Shown here in pieces: positions 9,101 through 18,753 of a DNA stretch of 64,000 bases; position 1 is the first letter of the stretch; the number at the start of each line of letters is the position of its first letter. Below the pieces are notes generated by a model. It was not told the DNA's origin and ran no database searches. It saw nothing but the letters and a program-made list of their open reading frames with translations. Where the stretch lies: the NCBI GenBank assembly GCA_041651995.1, contig JBAZID010000001.1:62001-126000 (forward strand), read 5' to 3'. The DNA comes from Sulfuricella sp. (GTDB lineage Bacteria; Pseudomonadota; Gammaproteobacteria; Burkholderiales; Sulfuricellaceae). The position numbers and the translations under genes are program-made.

Positions 9101-12100
9101 CACCGTAAGGTTGATTCCAATTGCTTTCGTGCTGTCGAAGCCGTCTGACAGGCTCTGGTTGATGTTCAGATCACCGCCGGCGCGCAGCGTCAGCACGCCC
9201 GGTTCACCGTCGAAACGCCAATTGAGCAAATCCCATACAGCGTCGAGCTCAAGGTCGCCGCTGCTTTTCACCTCGATACCCGGCCTGACATGGAAGTTCG
9301 CGACAACGCCAGCCGCGTCGATTCTGCTCTTGATGGCATTCGCATTGGCGTTGTCGCCCGCCGCGCCCATGAAGTCTCTGGCGTCCGTGTACAGCGTGCC
9401 GCTCGTGGAGACATCCGCAGCGGAAATCGATGTGCGCTCGTAAGTCTTGTATCCTTCGACCACGACTTCGCTCGCGCCGCTAATGGTGCCGGCGATCTGC
9501 TTCACGTTGACATCGGTGTTGCCGTCATTGCGCTTCGCCCGCAGCAGGATGCTGCCGTCCTGCGCGCCGTTGCCGCCGCCATGAACGTCGATCGTGCTGT
9601 CCGGCTGGACATCGACCCAGCCGGAGGCGGAAGAGAGCACCACCTTGCCGCCCTGGCCCGCCGTGCCGGCCGCCACGCCTGTCCCGGCAGTATCGTTGCC
9701 CGGCTTGGTGGCATAAGCCAGGAGGATGGCGTCTTCTGCCAGTGTCACATCGCCGGACGCATACAGCCCGATGCTGCCGCCCTTGTCGCCGCTCGCATCG
9801 ATGGTGCCTTTCACGTCGATCTTGCCGTTGTCGGCTTCGAGGGTGAACTGGTGCGCCTTGACCACGTCAGCCGCCGCCACGCTCAGGTTCCCGCTGCGCA
9901 CGCGCACATCGACTGCTTCGGCGAAACCGCCGCTCGCATTGCCCGCGTCATCGAAACCGGCCGCGATCTTGTCGTTCAGCACAGAAAAACCGCTCTCCAG
10001 GGTTGCGACATCGAGGCTGAAACTGCCCTGCAACCCGCTGTTGCCCTGCGTGTCCGCATGGGCATAGCCCTTCAGGCTGCCGTCGAGGCTGGCGCTGCCG
10101 GCAACAGCGCTGATCTTGAGCGAACCGGCGTCGCCGCCATCCGCGCCGGAAACATCCACCTGCGCACCCGTTTCGATGATCACGTTGCCGCCAGCGGATG
10201 TCAGCACCACGTTGCCGCCCGGCGCATAGGCCACGGTATCGACGAACTGCTTCGCGACTCCGCCCGCATTGATTTGCGCGTTTCCGCCCAGGGTCACGTC
10301 CTGGGCCGCACTGGCCTTGAAACCGCCGGCCGGGAGATCGGCCACGCCATCCACCAGGACTGCCCCGCCGCTGCTGTTGATTTCAAAACGGGTGTCGAGC
10401 GGCGACGCCGTCTGGCGCAGGGAGGCAAGCAGGCTGTTAAAGTTGCCGAGCAGCTCGTTTTGTTTCTCCACGGACTGCGTGGCGAGATAGGCCGGGTCCA
10501 GATACGATGGCCGGGTATAGGCAACCGTTCCGGTCGAGGTAATACTCTGGCGCACGCCCGCGCCCTCCCCGGTCAGGCGCGCGGCCTGCAGGGTGAGGGG
10601 GGTAAGCGTGCCCTTTACGTCCAGGCTGCCGCTGCCGGTCCCGGTGATTTCGTTCGCTGCCAGCGTCACGCTGTCGAAGCCCTCGATAGTCACACCGCGC
10701 AGCGCCTGAATGCCATTTGCATCGGCCGGCGCCAGACCGCCCTTGCCCAGCACCACTTTCTGCGCTGTCACGCCGAGGCTGCCGTCGCCATTGCCGCCGG
10801 GACTGGTGAATGCAGTGCCGCTGAGGTTGGAAAGGGTGAGCGTGTTCGCCGTGATGGAGACGTTCTTCTCTGCCGTGGCGCCCTCGAATCCGCGTATGCC
10901 GCCGGATTGCAGATCGAGGTCAAGCTTGCTGTTGCCTAAATCCACCTTGCCATGCATGTCAAGCGTGCTGTAGCTGATGAGGGAAAGACGGCTGAGCGTG
11001 TCGAACTGGGCCAGGTCGGCATTGGAGTAAGCCAGCCCTTTGTTTACGTTGCCGACATCGCCGATGCTGATCAGGCTGGAACTCACGCCAAGCGCAGCGG
11101 AGTCGCCGAGGATGGTGCTCCCGCTGGCGACCTTCGAATCGTTGGTGGCATCCAGCAGCATGGATTTGGCCGCCTTGACGTACGCCCCGCTCTCCACGGT
11201 CAGGTTACCCGTAGCCAGGGCGGTGTCGCTGCCGGGGCGTGCGATGCTGACCTGGTCGCCCGAAGAGACGCGCAACAGCGCACCGTTGCCCGCAATGCTG
11301 ATGTTTTTCGGTGTGCCGCTGAACTCACCCGACCCTGCTACCGTGGCTCCGGCTTTCACCGTCACCTGATCGCTCGCGGCGAGGATGACTTCCGGCGCGT
11401 GCAGGCTGTTCCTGTCCTCCGAAGCCGTGTCGCCAGGCGTGGCGGTATCGGCAACCGTGACATTACCTGCGCCCACCACGACCGTGACCCCGTCGCTGCT
11501 GCGGCTACGGATACCGCCGATGAGCAGGCTGGCCGCGCCCAGGTTGTTCAGGGTTTCCACATCGAGCGTCACCGCGTTGGCATGGGTGCCGCTGCCGATC
11601 ACGATATTGTTTGAACTGATGTCCACCTCCGCGCCCCGCCCGCCGCTTGCCGCGGAAGCCAGGATCGTCCCTTGCAGGATGATGTCTGAAATCCCGGAAA
11701 CCGACAGCCGGCCTGCATCCGACGGCGCCTGGAAGGCAGGGTTGGCGGCGTAGAAATTACTGGCGTAGGTGTCACTGTATTCCGAGCGGCTGCGCGCCCA
11801 GTCACCCGGCGCGACGGAGAAGCCCGAAGCCCTGGAATCGTTGATGCGGCTGCCGTCGTACGCTGTCGTTGTGAGGTAACCAGGCACGATGGTTGTTCCG
11901 TCCGCCTGCTTGAAGCTCTGGCTCGCGGACATGTCCCGGTAGCCGGCAACCGGCTTCACCAGGTAGGCCCCGTCCAGCAGCGCGTAGCGTGCCGGCAGCA
12001 GGGTATAGTAGCCGGCGGCCAGGCCGTTGGAGGCTGCAAGGTAGATGCTGTCGCCGGGCTTGAGATTGGGGCTGACGCTAATGGGTTTGCCATCGGCGTC

Positions 12101-15100
12101 TATGGCAGGGGCATGGTATTCCTGATAGTCATAAGGCGCAGCCGATTTCAGCCATGGCAGGATGGCATAGGCAGTCCCGGTGGCCGGGTTGAGCACATCC
12201 GTGGAACCGCCCGTGCCCGCGATGAATTCGTAGGCATACAGGTCGCCGCCGCCGGTCAGGTTGATGGTGGCGCCGCTATCCACATCCACCTTGTCGCCGT
12301 CCAGCAGCACGCTCTTTTCGGGCGGGGCGTCATTCAGGGCCTTGCCGCCATATTGGTAGGATGTACCGCTCAGCTGGGTCTGGCCGAACGGGATGATCAG
12401 GCCTTCCGCGGAAACCGAGGTCACGCTTCCCGGCGCGAGATGAACCGTGCCGCTGCCATCCCCCAGCACTATCCTGCCGAAGGGCGCCTTGAGCACGCCC
12501 TGCTGGTCGATTGCGCCAGCGATGAGGGTCAGTTTCCCGCCTGCGGAGAGAACCGGGCTGTCCAGTCCGGGCGCCCACTGTTTCACCGTGATGGTGCCGT
12601 CCGGCTTGGTGCTTCCATCCGGGTTGAGGACGGCGAGGGTGAAGTTGGTGTAGCTCGACGGGTAAATCTGGTTCGCGGTGAACTGCATGTCGCCGCCGCT
12701 GCTCAGCCCGGCATCAAGGGCCAGATTTTTAGCATCCGCTCCGGAATTGGTGACCCCCTTCAGGCGAATATCGGTTTTGCTGTAGAGACCGGCTTTGTCG
12801 AAGCCCTGCAGGGTACTGGTTCCCTGCAAGTCGATCAGGTTGGCATTGACCGTGAGCAGGCCATTTCCGCTCGTGGGGTTTCCGGCGGGGCTTTGAAGAA
12901 CATCCGCGATCGGAATGGCATTGCCGGGGCCCATGGAAACATAGGCCGCGGTCAGATTCACTTGATTGCTTGCGCCCGCCTTGTCCTTGAAAACCAGTTC
13001 GGGCGCATCGAGCGTGATGCCGCTGCGCAGGGAGAGTTCCGCGCCGCCCCTGAATTCGATCTTGTCCTGGCTGGTCAGAAGCAGGCTGTCGAAACCGCCC
13101 GCCTTCACGGCCTCCGCGCTGATGAATGCCTTGCCGTTGCTGTCGGGATTGCCGCCGGGGGCAAGCGTCGCAGGGGCCGAGTTGGGGAGGTACGCCGTAT
13201 CGATCCAGTCACCCGCCTCCAGCTTCGAGCCGTCGGCGCGCAACGGAATCGACGCGCCCTCGTTCTGCACCACGATGCTGACCGGATCAACCGGGAAGGG
13301 AGAGGGCGCCCGTTCGCTGGCGGCCCGCGCCAGCGTCAGCGCCAGCGTACCGCCTGCCGCCTGTCCACCGCCCGGTGCGCCGAGCAGTTTGCCGTCCAGG
13401 AACATGCCCTCGCGCGCGGTGATGCTGATCGAACCCGCGTCGCCAGCCACCTGGGTGGGAACGTAAATAGTCTGGCGGCCGTTTTTTTGGAGGATGTCGA
13501 GCGTGACCGGCGCCAGGCCGGAAACATCGACCACCGAGCCGCTTTCCGCCACCACATAGCCCACGCCGGCATTGATATTGACGTTGCCGCCACGCAGCAC
13601 TTCGCCCTGCCTCAATCCCGTGTTGTTGACGGCATACTGGGCATAGCCGGTGGCGCTCAGGCGTGCCGAAGCGCCGAGCCAGATCGACTGGCTGGCATCG
13701 TAGATATCGCTTAATTTGTCGAATGCATTGAGACTCAGGCCGATCGTGCCGGCCGGGGCGTCCACGCTGCCCAGCACGGTCAATTGCTTGCCCGCGGAGA
13801 GATTCACGCTGGCGGCCGGGTCCACACGGATTGCGGCGCCCTGCTCCAGGGTGAGGACGCCGAAATAGCGGTCGCCCGCGGACAGGGAAATGCTGGCCGC
13901 CTGGCGTTGCGCCTCGGGCAGGAACATCGCCTGGCTGAAACCGTAAACACCGGCGCCGCTACGCTGCTTCTTCGCATCCTGATCGAGCACCAGCCTTGCC
14001 GCCTGCGGGCGCACATCGCTGCCGGCGGCCACTTTCAGGCCGTTCTGACCGTTGACCGTATAGCTGGCAAAACCGCCCTTGCGGAAAAAATCTGGATCGA
14101 GATTCAACTCGCCGCCGGGCGTGGCAGAGGGGGTTGCCCCGGCGTCCGGGGCAATGCGCACAGACTGTGCGCCGAGGGTGAGGGAACCGCCGCTGCCGCC
14201 GCTCAACTGCGTGCCCACGCCGTAACCGCGCAATTCGCCGTCGAGCACCATATCCGGCGCATTGCCGCTGCCAGGCAGGATGGAACCGCTATTGATGGTG
14301 ATGCTGCCGCCCTTGCCGCCCGTCAGCTTGCCGCTGGCATCCGCTTTCGCACCGCCAGATACGTCGATCAGGCTACCCGCTGCAAGTGTCACGTTGCCGT
14401 CCGGACCTTCTGCATTCAGGCTGACGGAACCGCCATTGATCAGCAGCGGGGCCATATCCGTGGGGGACGCGGCGGCAGGCGTATTGTTGATCCATGCGCC
14501 GCTGGCGTCGAGCGTGCTGTCCGGGCCAAGCGTGATGGCCCCAGCGGTGCTCTTCAGGGAAATTTTCCCGGATGGCGCGCTGATGGATCCGGCAATATCG
14601 ACCGCGCTGCCTTTCAGGGTAACGCTGCTGCTTACAGCGGCACCCTTGCTCATTCCGCTGCTCGGCGTCACGTCGAGGGATACGCCCTCGGGCACGCGAA
14701 TCTTGCCGTTGCTTGTGACCTCGAGGCGGCCTATGCCGCCATCGCGCAGGAACCCGGTCGAGATGGTCAGGGTTTTCCCGCTTTGCGACTCGCCATCCGG
14801 CGTAAAGCCGGACGGCAGCAACGCCTTCTGCGCCGCGAACATCACCGGCATGTAAGCCGATGCGGCCAGATTGCTGATATTGCTGATATCGACGATGGAC
14901 AGCTTGCCGGGCAAGGGATTCCTGCCTGCGGCCAGTTGCGTCGGCCCCGCAGCGGCCTTGCCGAGCAGGGTGCCGTTCAATGCCATGCCGAAGCCGGAAA
15001 AAGTGGCCTGACCTGCGTTCTGGCCCTCCCGGTAAGCCGGGGAATAAACCCATTGCCCCGGCCCGTTGAATGTTTCCGTCACGCCCCATTTCGCGTGTTC

Positions 15101-16957
15101 GACCGTGAAGGTTCCGAGAATGCCGCTGTAAACCAGGTCAGGCGACGCCGTCGCGACGTCGTACACCCTTCCGTTGGAAATGAACTTCGAATTGGCCCTG
15201 ACCGCCCCGCCGGAATAGTCGATGCTGCCGCCGGAAAAGTTGACTGTCGAGCCTTCGCGCAGGACGATGTCCCCTTCCGACTGCATGGCGACCGTGCCGC
15301 CCGCGCTGGTCTTCTCGCCCGCCGTCCTGCCGATCTGCGCCACATAGCTGGAGATATCCAGCAGCGAGGTTCCCTTGCGGATATCCACCCAGACCGTTTC
15401 GCCATAAAGGGGGCTGTCGCGCAACAGCGGGTTGTCCTGCACCACGCTGCCGCGCAGTTCCACCTCGATGACGTCGCGTTCCGCCGCCACCTGCACACCC
15501 TCGGTGCCCGAGACATCGATCACGCTGCCCGCCGCCATGTAAACGCGCGAAGCATTGCCCAGTTCCGATTTGGCCGCATTGAAGTCGGTGCCGTGCGTCT
15601 GTGCGGAAAGATTGACCAGGCCGCCAGGCGCCCTGATCGAGCTGTTCTCCAGCATGGTTATGCTGCCGCCCACCACGTCCACGATGGAGGAATGGAAAGC
15701 CTGCGCATCCTGAATCGTGTTCACGCTGAGCGTCTTCTCGCCCGTTGCGGACAGCGTCTCGGAATAAGTCTCTTCAGGCAGAATCTCGATCGTGCTGCCC
15801 TGGCCGAGCTCCACGCTGCCGGTGTTCGATCCGAACTTGCTGTTGGCATCCATGGTATCCCGCGCAAGCAGCCGCACCGTACCGTTCTGGTTCACCGACG
15901 TGGTCGCGGAAATCCGTCCGCTCTGGTTGATCGCGTAGCCCACCAGGGTGACGTTGCCGCGCGGCGCATTGATCAAACCGTTGACGAAGTTCGATACCTC
16001 GCCGCGAACCGGAACGCCCTCCTGATCCTTGTAAGGGTCCACCTCCACCAGGAAACCGCGATAGCCATTTTCCTGCGTGGTTCCTTCACCCGATGCCGGC
16101 GCCGAGCCCAGATAAACGGTAGCGCCCGCGGCCAGCACGGTTTGCCCGCCGGGCGTGGAGATGCTGCCGTTGTTGGCCACCCTCGGCCCGAGCAGCATGA
16201 CGAAACCGCCCTCGGCCGCATTGATGCTGGCGCCGCTCTCGACCCGCACCAGGCTCGAGAGAAAACCTTCCTTGCCGCTCAAGGCAGCCAGGCCGGAACT
16301 GTCGCCATCCCAGTTGAACGGGTGGTTCTGGTTCATATCCACATTGGGAAGCAGGCCCCTGGTGAAGTCGCTGTCGCTGATATTCAGGGCCGAGGCAACC
16401 AGCGCGCTGACGTTGATCTGCGCCCCGCTGCCGAACAGGATGCCGTTGCGGTTGATGAGGTAAACCTGGCCGTGATCGGCCGTGATCGAGCCATAAATCT
16501 GGCTCGGATTGGCGCTGGGGTCGAGCACCCGGTTCAGGGTCACGAAATCCTGGCCCGGCTGGGTGGACCTGAAGACCACCGCGCTGTCGCTGGCGATATC
16601 GAAGTTATTCCACTCCAGGATGGCCCTGGCAGTGGATTGGCTGATGGTGCCGGTATTGCCGGTGATGTCGTAGACGGCATCCGTTTGCGGGCCGGATTTC
16701 ACGGTCGGCTGCTGATAGGATGGGGCGCCCCCGGGGCGATTGGGTAGCGTGCCGGGCAGCGGGGCCAGCAAGGCCGGAGGCACCATCGGCGCCGCACCGG
16801 CGATCTCCGCGCCGGCCAGCCACAGCACCCCGCTGGCCGCCAGCACTGCCGCGCTGGCGCTAGCGGTAAAGCGGGGAATGCGCGGAAGCGCCACGCGAGG
16901 AGTATTGCTGCGACGCATTGTACGATCAGAATCCATAAGCCAGCCGCGCATGTACAT
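6176..16957 (-). CDS. TpsA: filamentous-haemagglutinin-type exoprotein
   Basis: The protein has about 3,593 residues. A long N-terminal leader with a hydrophobic core ends near EIAGA. The TPS secretion domain (about residues 60-330) shows VTLNRVLDPSANPSQIYG and the signature LINRNGILFGSGAQINVSALVA, a variant of the NPNGI motif. Thousands of residues of beta-helix type repeat follow, rich in 'ASGKISLKS'-like and 'GNVTLAAGS'-like strands. The C-terminal region (GGDILIWSSEGDIDAGKG, DLIAPMGTVNAGDAGI) resembles DUF3739. The start at 16957 is supported by AGGGGA five bases upstream and overlaps the TpsB end by 32 bases. Other ATGs are at 16936 and 16918. It is presumably a surface adhesin or matrix scaffold secreted by TpsB. 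Confidence 0.92.
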   Translation of the reverse strand: MYMRGWLMDSDRTMRRSNTPRVALPRIPRFTASASAAVLAASGVLWLAGAEIAGAAPMVPPALLAPLPGTLPNRPGGAPSYQQPTVKSGPQTDAVYDITGNTGTISQSTARAILEWNNFDIASDSAVVFRSTQPGQDFVTLNRVLDPSANPSQIYGSITADHGQVYLINRNGILFGSGAQINVSALVASALNISDSDFTRGLLPNVDMNQNHPFNWDGDSSGLAALSGKEGFLSSLVRVESGASINAAEGGFVMLLGPRVANNGSISTPGGQTVLAAGATVYLGSAPASGEGTTQENGYRGFLVEVDPYKDQEGVPVRGEVSNFVNGLINAPRGNVTLVGYAINQSGRISATTSVNQNGTVRLLARDTMDANSKFGSNTGSVELGQGSTIEILPEETYSETLSATGEKTLSVNTIQDAQAFHSSIVDVVGGSITMLENSSIRAPGGLVNLSAQTHGTDFNAAKSELGNASRVYMAAGSVIDVSGTEGVQVAAERDVIEVELRGSVVQDNPLLRDSPLYGETVWVDIRKGTSLLDISSYVAQIGRTAGEKTSAGGTVAMQSEGDIVLREGSTVNFSGGSIDYSGGAVRANSKFISNGRVYDVATASPDLVYSGILGTFTVEHAKWGVTETFNGPGQWVYSPAYREGQNAGQATFSGFGMALNGTLLGKAAAGPTQLAAGRNPLPGKLSIVDISNISNLAASAYMPVMFAAQKALLPSGFTPDGESQSGKTLTISTGFLRDGGIGRLEVTSNGKIRVPEGVSLDVTPSSGMSKGAAVSSSVTLKGSAVDIAGSISAPSGKISLKSTAGAITLGPDSTLDASGAWINNTPAAASPTDMAPLLINGGSVSLNAEGPDGNVTLAAGSLIDVSGGAKADASGKLTGGKGGSITINSGSILPGSGNAPDMVLDGELRGYGVGTQLSGGSGGSLTLGAQSVRIAPDAGATPSATPGGELNLDPDFFRKGGFASYTVNGQNGLKVAAGSDVRPQAARLVLDQDAKKQRSGAGVYGFSQAMFLPEAQRQAASISLSAGDRYFGVLTLEQGAAIRVDPAASVNLSAGKQLTVLGSVDAPAGTIGLSLNAFDKLSDIYDASQSIWLGASARLSATGYAQYAVNNTGLRQGEVLRGGNVNINAGVGYVVAESGSVVDVSGLAPVTLDILQKNGRQTIYVPTQVAGDAGSISITAREGMFLDGKLLGAPGGGQAAGGTLALTLARAASERAPSPFPVDPVSIVVQNEGASIPLRADGSKLEAGDWIDTAYLPNSAPATLAPGGNPDSNGKAFISAEAVKAGGFDSLLLTSQDKIEFRGGAELSLRSGITLDAPELVFKDKAGASNQVNLTAAYVSMGPGNAIPIADVLQSPAGNPTSGNGLLTVNANLIDLQGTSTLQGFDKAGLYSKTDIRLKGVTNSGADAKNLALDAGLSSGGDMQFTANQIYPSSYTNFTLAVLNPDGSTKPDGTITVKQWAPGLDSPVLSAGGKLTLIAGAIDQQGVLKAPFGRIVLGDGSGTVHLAPGSVTSVSAEGLIIPFGQTQLSGTSYQYGGKALNDAPPEKSVLLDGDKVDVDSGATINLTGGGDLYAYEFIAGTGGSTDVLNPATGTAYAILPWLKSAAPYDYQEYHAPAIDADGKPISVSPNLKPGDSIYLAASNGLAAGYYTLLPARYALLDGAYLVKPVAGYRDMSASQSFKQADGTTIVPGYLTTTAYDGSRINDSRASGFSVAPGDWARSRSEYSDTYASNFYAANPAFQAPSDAGRLSVSGISDIILQGTILASAASGGRGAEVDISSNNIVIGSGTHANAVTLDVETLNNLGAASLLIGGIRSRSSDGVTVVVGAGNVTVADTATPGDTASEDRNSLHAPEVILAASDQVTVKAGATVAGSGEFSGTPKNISIAGNGALLRVSSGDQVSIARPGSDTALATGNLTVESGAYVKAAKSMLLDATNDSKVASGSTILGDSAALGVSSSLISIGDVGNVNKGLAYSNADLAQFDTLSRLSLISYSTLDMHGKVDLGNSKLDLDLQSGGIRGFEGATAEKNVSITANTLTLSNLSGTAFTSPGGNGDGSLGVTAQKVVLGKGGLAPADANGIQALRGVTIEGFDSVTLAANEITGTGSGSLDVKGTLTPLTLQAARLTGEGAGVRQSITSTGTVAYTRPSYLDPAYLATQSVEKQNELLGNFNSLLASLRQTASPLDTRFEINSSGGAVLVDGVADLPAGGFKASAAQDVTLGGNAQINAGGVAKQFVDTVAYAPGGNVVLTSAGGNVIIETGAQVDVSGADGGDAGSLKISAVAGSASLDGSLKGYAHADTQGNSGLQGSFSLDVATLESGFSVLNDKIAAGFDDAGNASGGFAEAVDVRVRSGNLSVAAADVVKAHQFTLEADNGKIDVKGTIDASGDKGGSIGLYASGDVTLAEDAILLAYATKPGNDTAGTGVAAGTAGQGGKVVLSSASGWVDVQPDSTIDVHGGGNGAQDGSILLRAKRNDGNTDVNVKQIAGTISGASEVVVEGYKTYERTSISAADVSTSGTLYTDARDFMGAAGDNANANAIKSRIDAAGVVANFHVRPGIEVKSSGDLELDAVWDLLNWRFDGEPGVLTLRAGGDLNINQSLSDGFDSTKAIGINLTVEQKFVGAPLVDTTSWSYRLVAGADLGAANPLAVESLALLQSGKGSLNVAKGIPRTTNDGTITNSLASKITAIRTGSGDIDIAAGRDVVLKNAESMIYTAGRPDSLLAGTKDSKGLIQPANFYPDTYGLLLGTVSAAGNYPKSGGDITIRAQGDVEMKLADNSTTQLIGDWLFRRSGVDANGNIASATPTTSATKDIASGYANLSTSWFVYFPEFEQNVGALGGGDVSVVAGGNINNLSVVIPTTGWMSGKAGDPALLSNLHVNGGGDLTVRAGGDIAGGLFYVGQGKGTISAGGALLPWTKQLKGDTTLYTILALGRGEFEVQTGGGLNIGAVLNPTVVGQIPWDTKSSSSLISDKAHAYFYTYAADSSVSLNSLSGDVNLLNDTAAIEAAAPQLYADSSGLSVYPPTLRAAALQGDVTVNALTLFPSATGNLELLANGSVILAGNLTVSDADPALLSSPIFSFTDGGVFPVATIPLPSQDLSFSTMLHEGDNNPIRVYALEGDISSKDDASHFAYKMTFPKQSRLVAGQDIINFNLIAQNLASTDVTGLTAGRDVLIASTLDAAGNIVTNDKKGVTIGGPGRLEVVAGRNVDLGTSDGLVSRGNLDNAALPHGGASIAVSAGVAGEAAYSLFVEKYFSAAERRELADYVRTSLKQPALTEAEALAAFGDPAKFPYGQSTLPAAVVYAQEIRRMFFDELKQAGIEQSKGGNYDRGFDAVAALFPAATSPGDINLFFSQIKTVQGGGIDLMAPGGLVNAGLSSTTGVDKKAPELGIVTVDGGSIRSFSRGNFLVNQSRVFTLGGGDILIWSSEGDIDAGKGSKTASATPPPTITTDPKTGLVTVDTSNAVSGSGIAVLLAKPGISAGRTDLIAPMGTVNAGDAGIRAAGDLNIAALHVVGAENIQFGGVATGVPVANSGALGAGMSGVTAISDGGAASEVTRGLTTSSESLQKIKQAMADFRPTFITVEVISLGD

Positions 16958-18578
16958 GGTTGTCCCCTGCCATAGTGTAAGCACCATCCTTGAGGGGACG
17001 CGCCAGGTCGATATCGAACATCAGGCCGTTAAGCATTTTGAAGCGCAGCCCGAGGCCCGCGCTCGCCAGTGAGAAGCGCTGCGTCTGGCCGGGCAGCGGG
17101 TCGCGCAGTCTGAGCTCGGCGCCCTCCACAAAGGCCAGCGGGAAGAGCTGGTTAACCGGCCCTTCCCCGCCGCTCAGCAGGTTGGCTGCGCGCAATTCGA
17201 GGGAGCCGCGCACGGCGTTGTCGCCCATGCGTTCCGATTCCAGATAGCCGCGCACGCTTTCCGCACCCCCGGCAGCAAACTGCTCGTTGCTGATCAGCGC
17301 CTGGCTGGCGATCTGCATATCCATCCTGCCGAACAGGCTCCAGCCGCGCGGCAGATTCTGGGTGCGCTGCACGTCGCCCTTCAACACGAAGAAGTTGGCA
17401 TGCGCCTTGTAGCGCTTGTTTTCAAAATCCGCTTCATTGTTGCCGAAGAGACCGCGCAAGGCGAAAGTGATCCCCATGTTGTACTGGGTCACCCCCTTCT
17501 TGCCGGGCAGGGTGGCGCTGTACAGCGCCATCATCGGAACATAGGTGATGGGGGTGTTGATGCTGTCCGCCCCTTGCAGCACCAGGGTTTCGCCGAATGA
17601 CTTGTAATCCGCCCCGAGCGTGAGCGAATGGAACAAATTCTGCCGCGACGGCAAGGAGAAGATCGCCCGCAGCCCATAAATATCGCCGTTTCCGATCACG
17701 TTCATGCTGCCTGTCGTGGCCACGTCGCTGCGCGAGCGCACCGCGTAGGCGGCGAGCATGGTTTCGGGCGTGAGCGGCATCAGGTACGAAGCCGAGAGAA
17801 CATTGCTGTCCTTGATGTTTTCCGGCGCTACCTGCGCATTCAGGGTCAGGCTGTGCTGGCGCTGCCACAGGTTGTCGTAGCGCAGCATCGCCGCCAGGCG
17901 GGTGCGGGTGGTATTCGGGCTATAGCGGTTATTGAGCTCGATGCTGCCATGCAGGGGCGGCTTGTCGTCCACCTTGAGATCCACCTCGACCGTGCCGGGC
18001 GACTTGCCAGCGCGCAGCACCGGCGTCACGCGGCGGTCAGGCGCCGTATTGAGCGCGGCGAGTTCCTTCTGCACGGCGGGGAAATACGGCACCCCCCCCT
18101 CCGCCAGCGAGGGCGCTGCCTCACGGATTTTACCCAGCGAGTAATAGCGCGAGCCGACCACCCGCAGGCGCGACACCGTTGCCTCGGTCACCTTGAGGCG
18201 AACCATGCCGTTCGCCACGTCCTGCTCCGGGATATCCACCAGCACCGTGAGGTAGCCCGCCGCGTGGTAGGTTTTTTCCAGCGCGCCGCGCGCCTGTTCC
18301 ACGTCCTGGATGGCTTTGCCCTGGCCGAGGAAGGGATAAACCGCGGTTTCGATCTCGACCGCCGGCAGCACCGTATTCCCCTCCACCTGGAACTCCATCA
18401 CGTCGAAACGCCCTTCGGCCTGCTCCGCCGCATTGGCGGCAGCAGGCGCAGCGGCTTGCGCAGCGGGCGCGTCAGCCTGTTGTGGCGCTTCAGCGGCAAG
18501 GACGGGGTTCGCAAGAAAAAGCGTCGCCAGAGCAAGCAGGCGGCGCGGGGAGAGTGGGGTTGCAGCGATCATATTCAT
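16926..18578 (-). CDS. TpsB: outer-membrane transporter (ShlB/FhaC/HecB family)
   Basis: The protein has 550 residues. The signal peptide ends near NPVLAAEA, and an Ala-rich linker follows. Two POTRA-like domains (about 60-210) include FQVEGNTVLPAVEIE and RLKVTEATVSRLRV. The barrel (about 220-550) contains the conserved loop ESVRGYLESE (the VRGY motif) and ends in AYGF with a terminal Phe. It exports the TpsA protein encoded directly downstream; the genes overlap by 32 bases, which implies coupled translation. Confidence 0.93.
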   Translation of the reverse strand: MNMIAATPLSPRRLLALATLFLANPVLAAEAPQQADAPAAQAAAPAAANAAEQAEGRFDVMEFQVEGNTVLPAVEIETAVYPFLGQGKAIQDVEQARGALEKTYHAAGYLTVLVDIPEQDVANGMVRLKVTEATVSRLRVVGSRYYSLGKIREAAPSLAEGGVPYFPAVQKELAALNTAPDRRVTPVLRAGKSPGTVEVDLKVDDKPPLHGSIELNNRYSPNTTRTRLAAMLRYDNLWQRQHSLTLNAQVAPENIKDSNVLSASYLMPLTPETMLAAYAVRSRSDVATTGSMNVIGNGDIYGLRAIFSLPSRQNLFHSLTLGADYKSFGETLVLQGADSINTPITYVPMMALYSATLPGKKGVTQYNMGITFALRGLFGNNEADFENKRYKAHANFFVLKGDVQRTQNLPRGWSLFGRMDMQIASQALISNEQFAAGGAESVRGYLESERMGDNAVRGSLELRAANLLSGGEGPVNQLFPLAFVEGAELRLRDPLPGQTQRFSLASAGLGLRFKMLNGLMFDIDLARPLKDGAYTMAGDNHVHARLAYGF

Positions 18579-18668
18579 TGTTCTGTCATTGTTGCCGACC
18601 AGTGTTGCAGGCTGATTACCGGTTAGCGTCGCGCCAGCGCGCGGCTATCCCGTGCAGCCCATAAATAA

Positions 18669-18702
18669 ACAGATTCCCCCGCCTCGCGGCGGGGGAATCT
18701 GT
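18669..18702 (-). terminator. rho-independent terminator
   Basis: A perfect 15-bp stem (18669-18683 with 18688-18702) closes a four-base loop. On the minus strand it is followed by TTTATTTAT, a U-rich tail. It lies about 50 bases after the stop of the PstS-like gene and before TpsB, so the TPS operon probably starts from its own promoter at about 18.6 kb. Confidence 0.85.
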
Positions 18703-18753
18703 ACCAGCTAATTGCACCCGCGCGCTGAATTGCGCGGGCTTGCCGTCCGCTAA

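Noticed and set aside
13784..16747. A plus-strand open frame of about 990 codons, with others like it across 6.2-16.9 kb
   Set aside because: All lie opposite the TpsA gene, whose GC-rich repetitive codons leave the antisense frames open; the composition is Arg/Ala/His-rich and without motifs.
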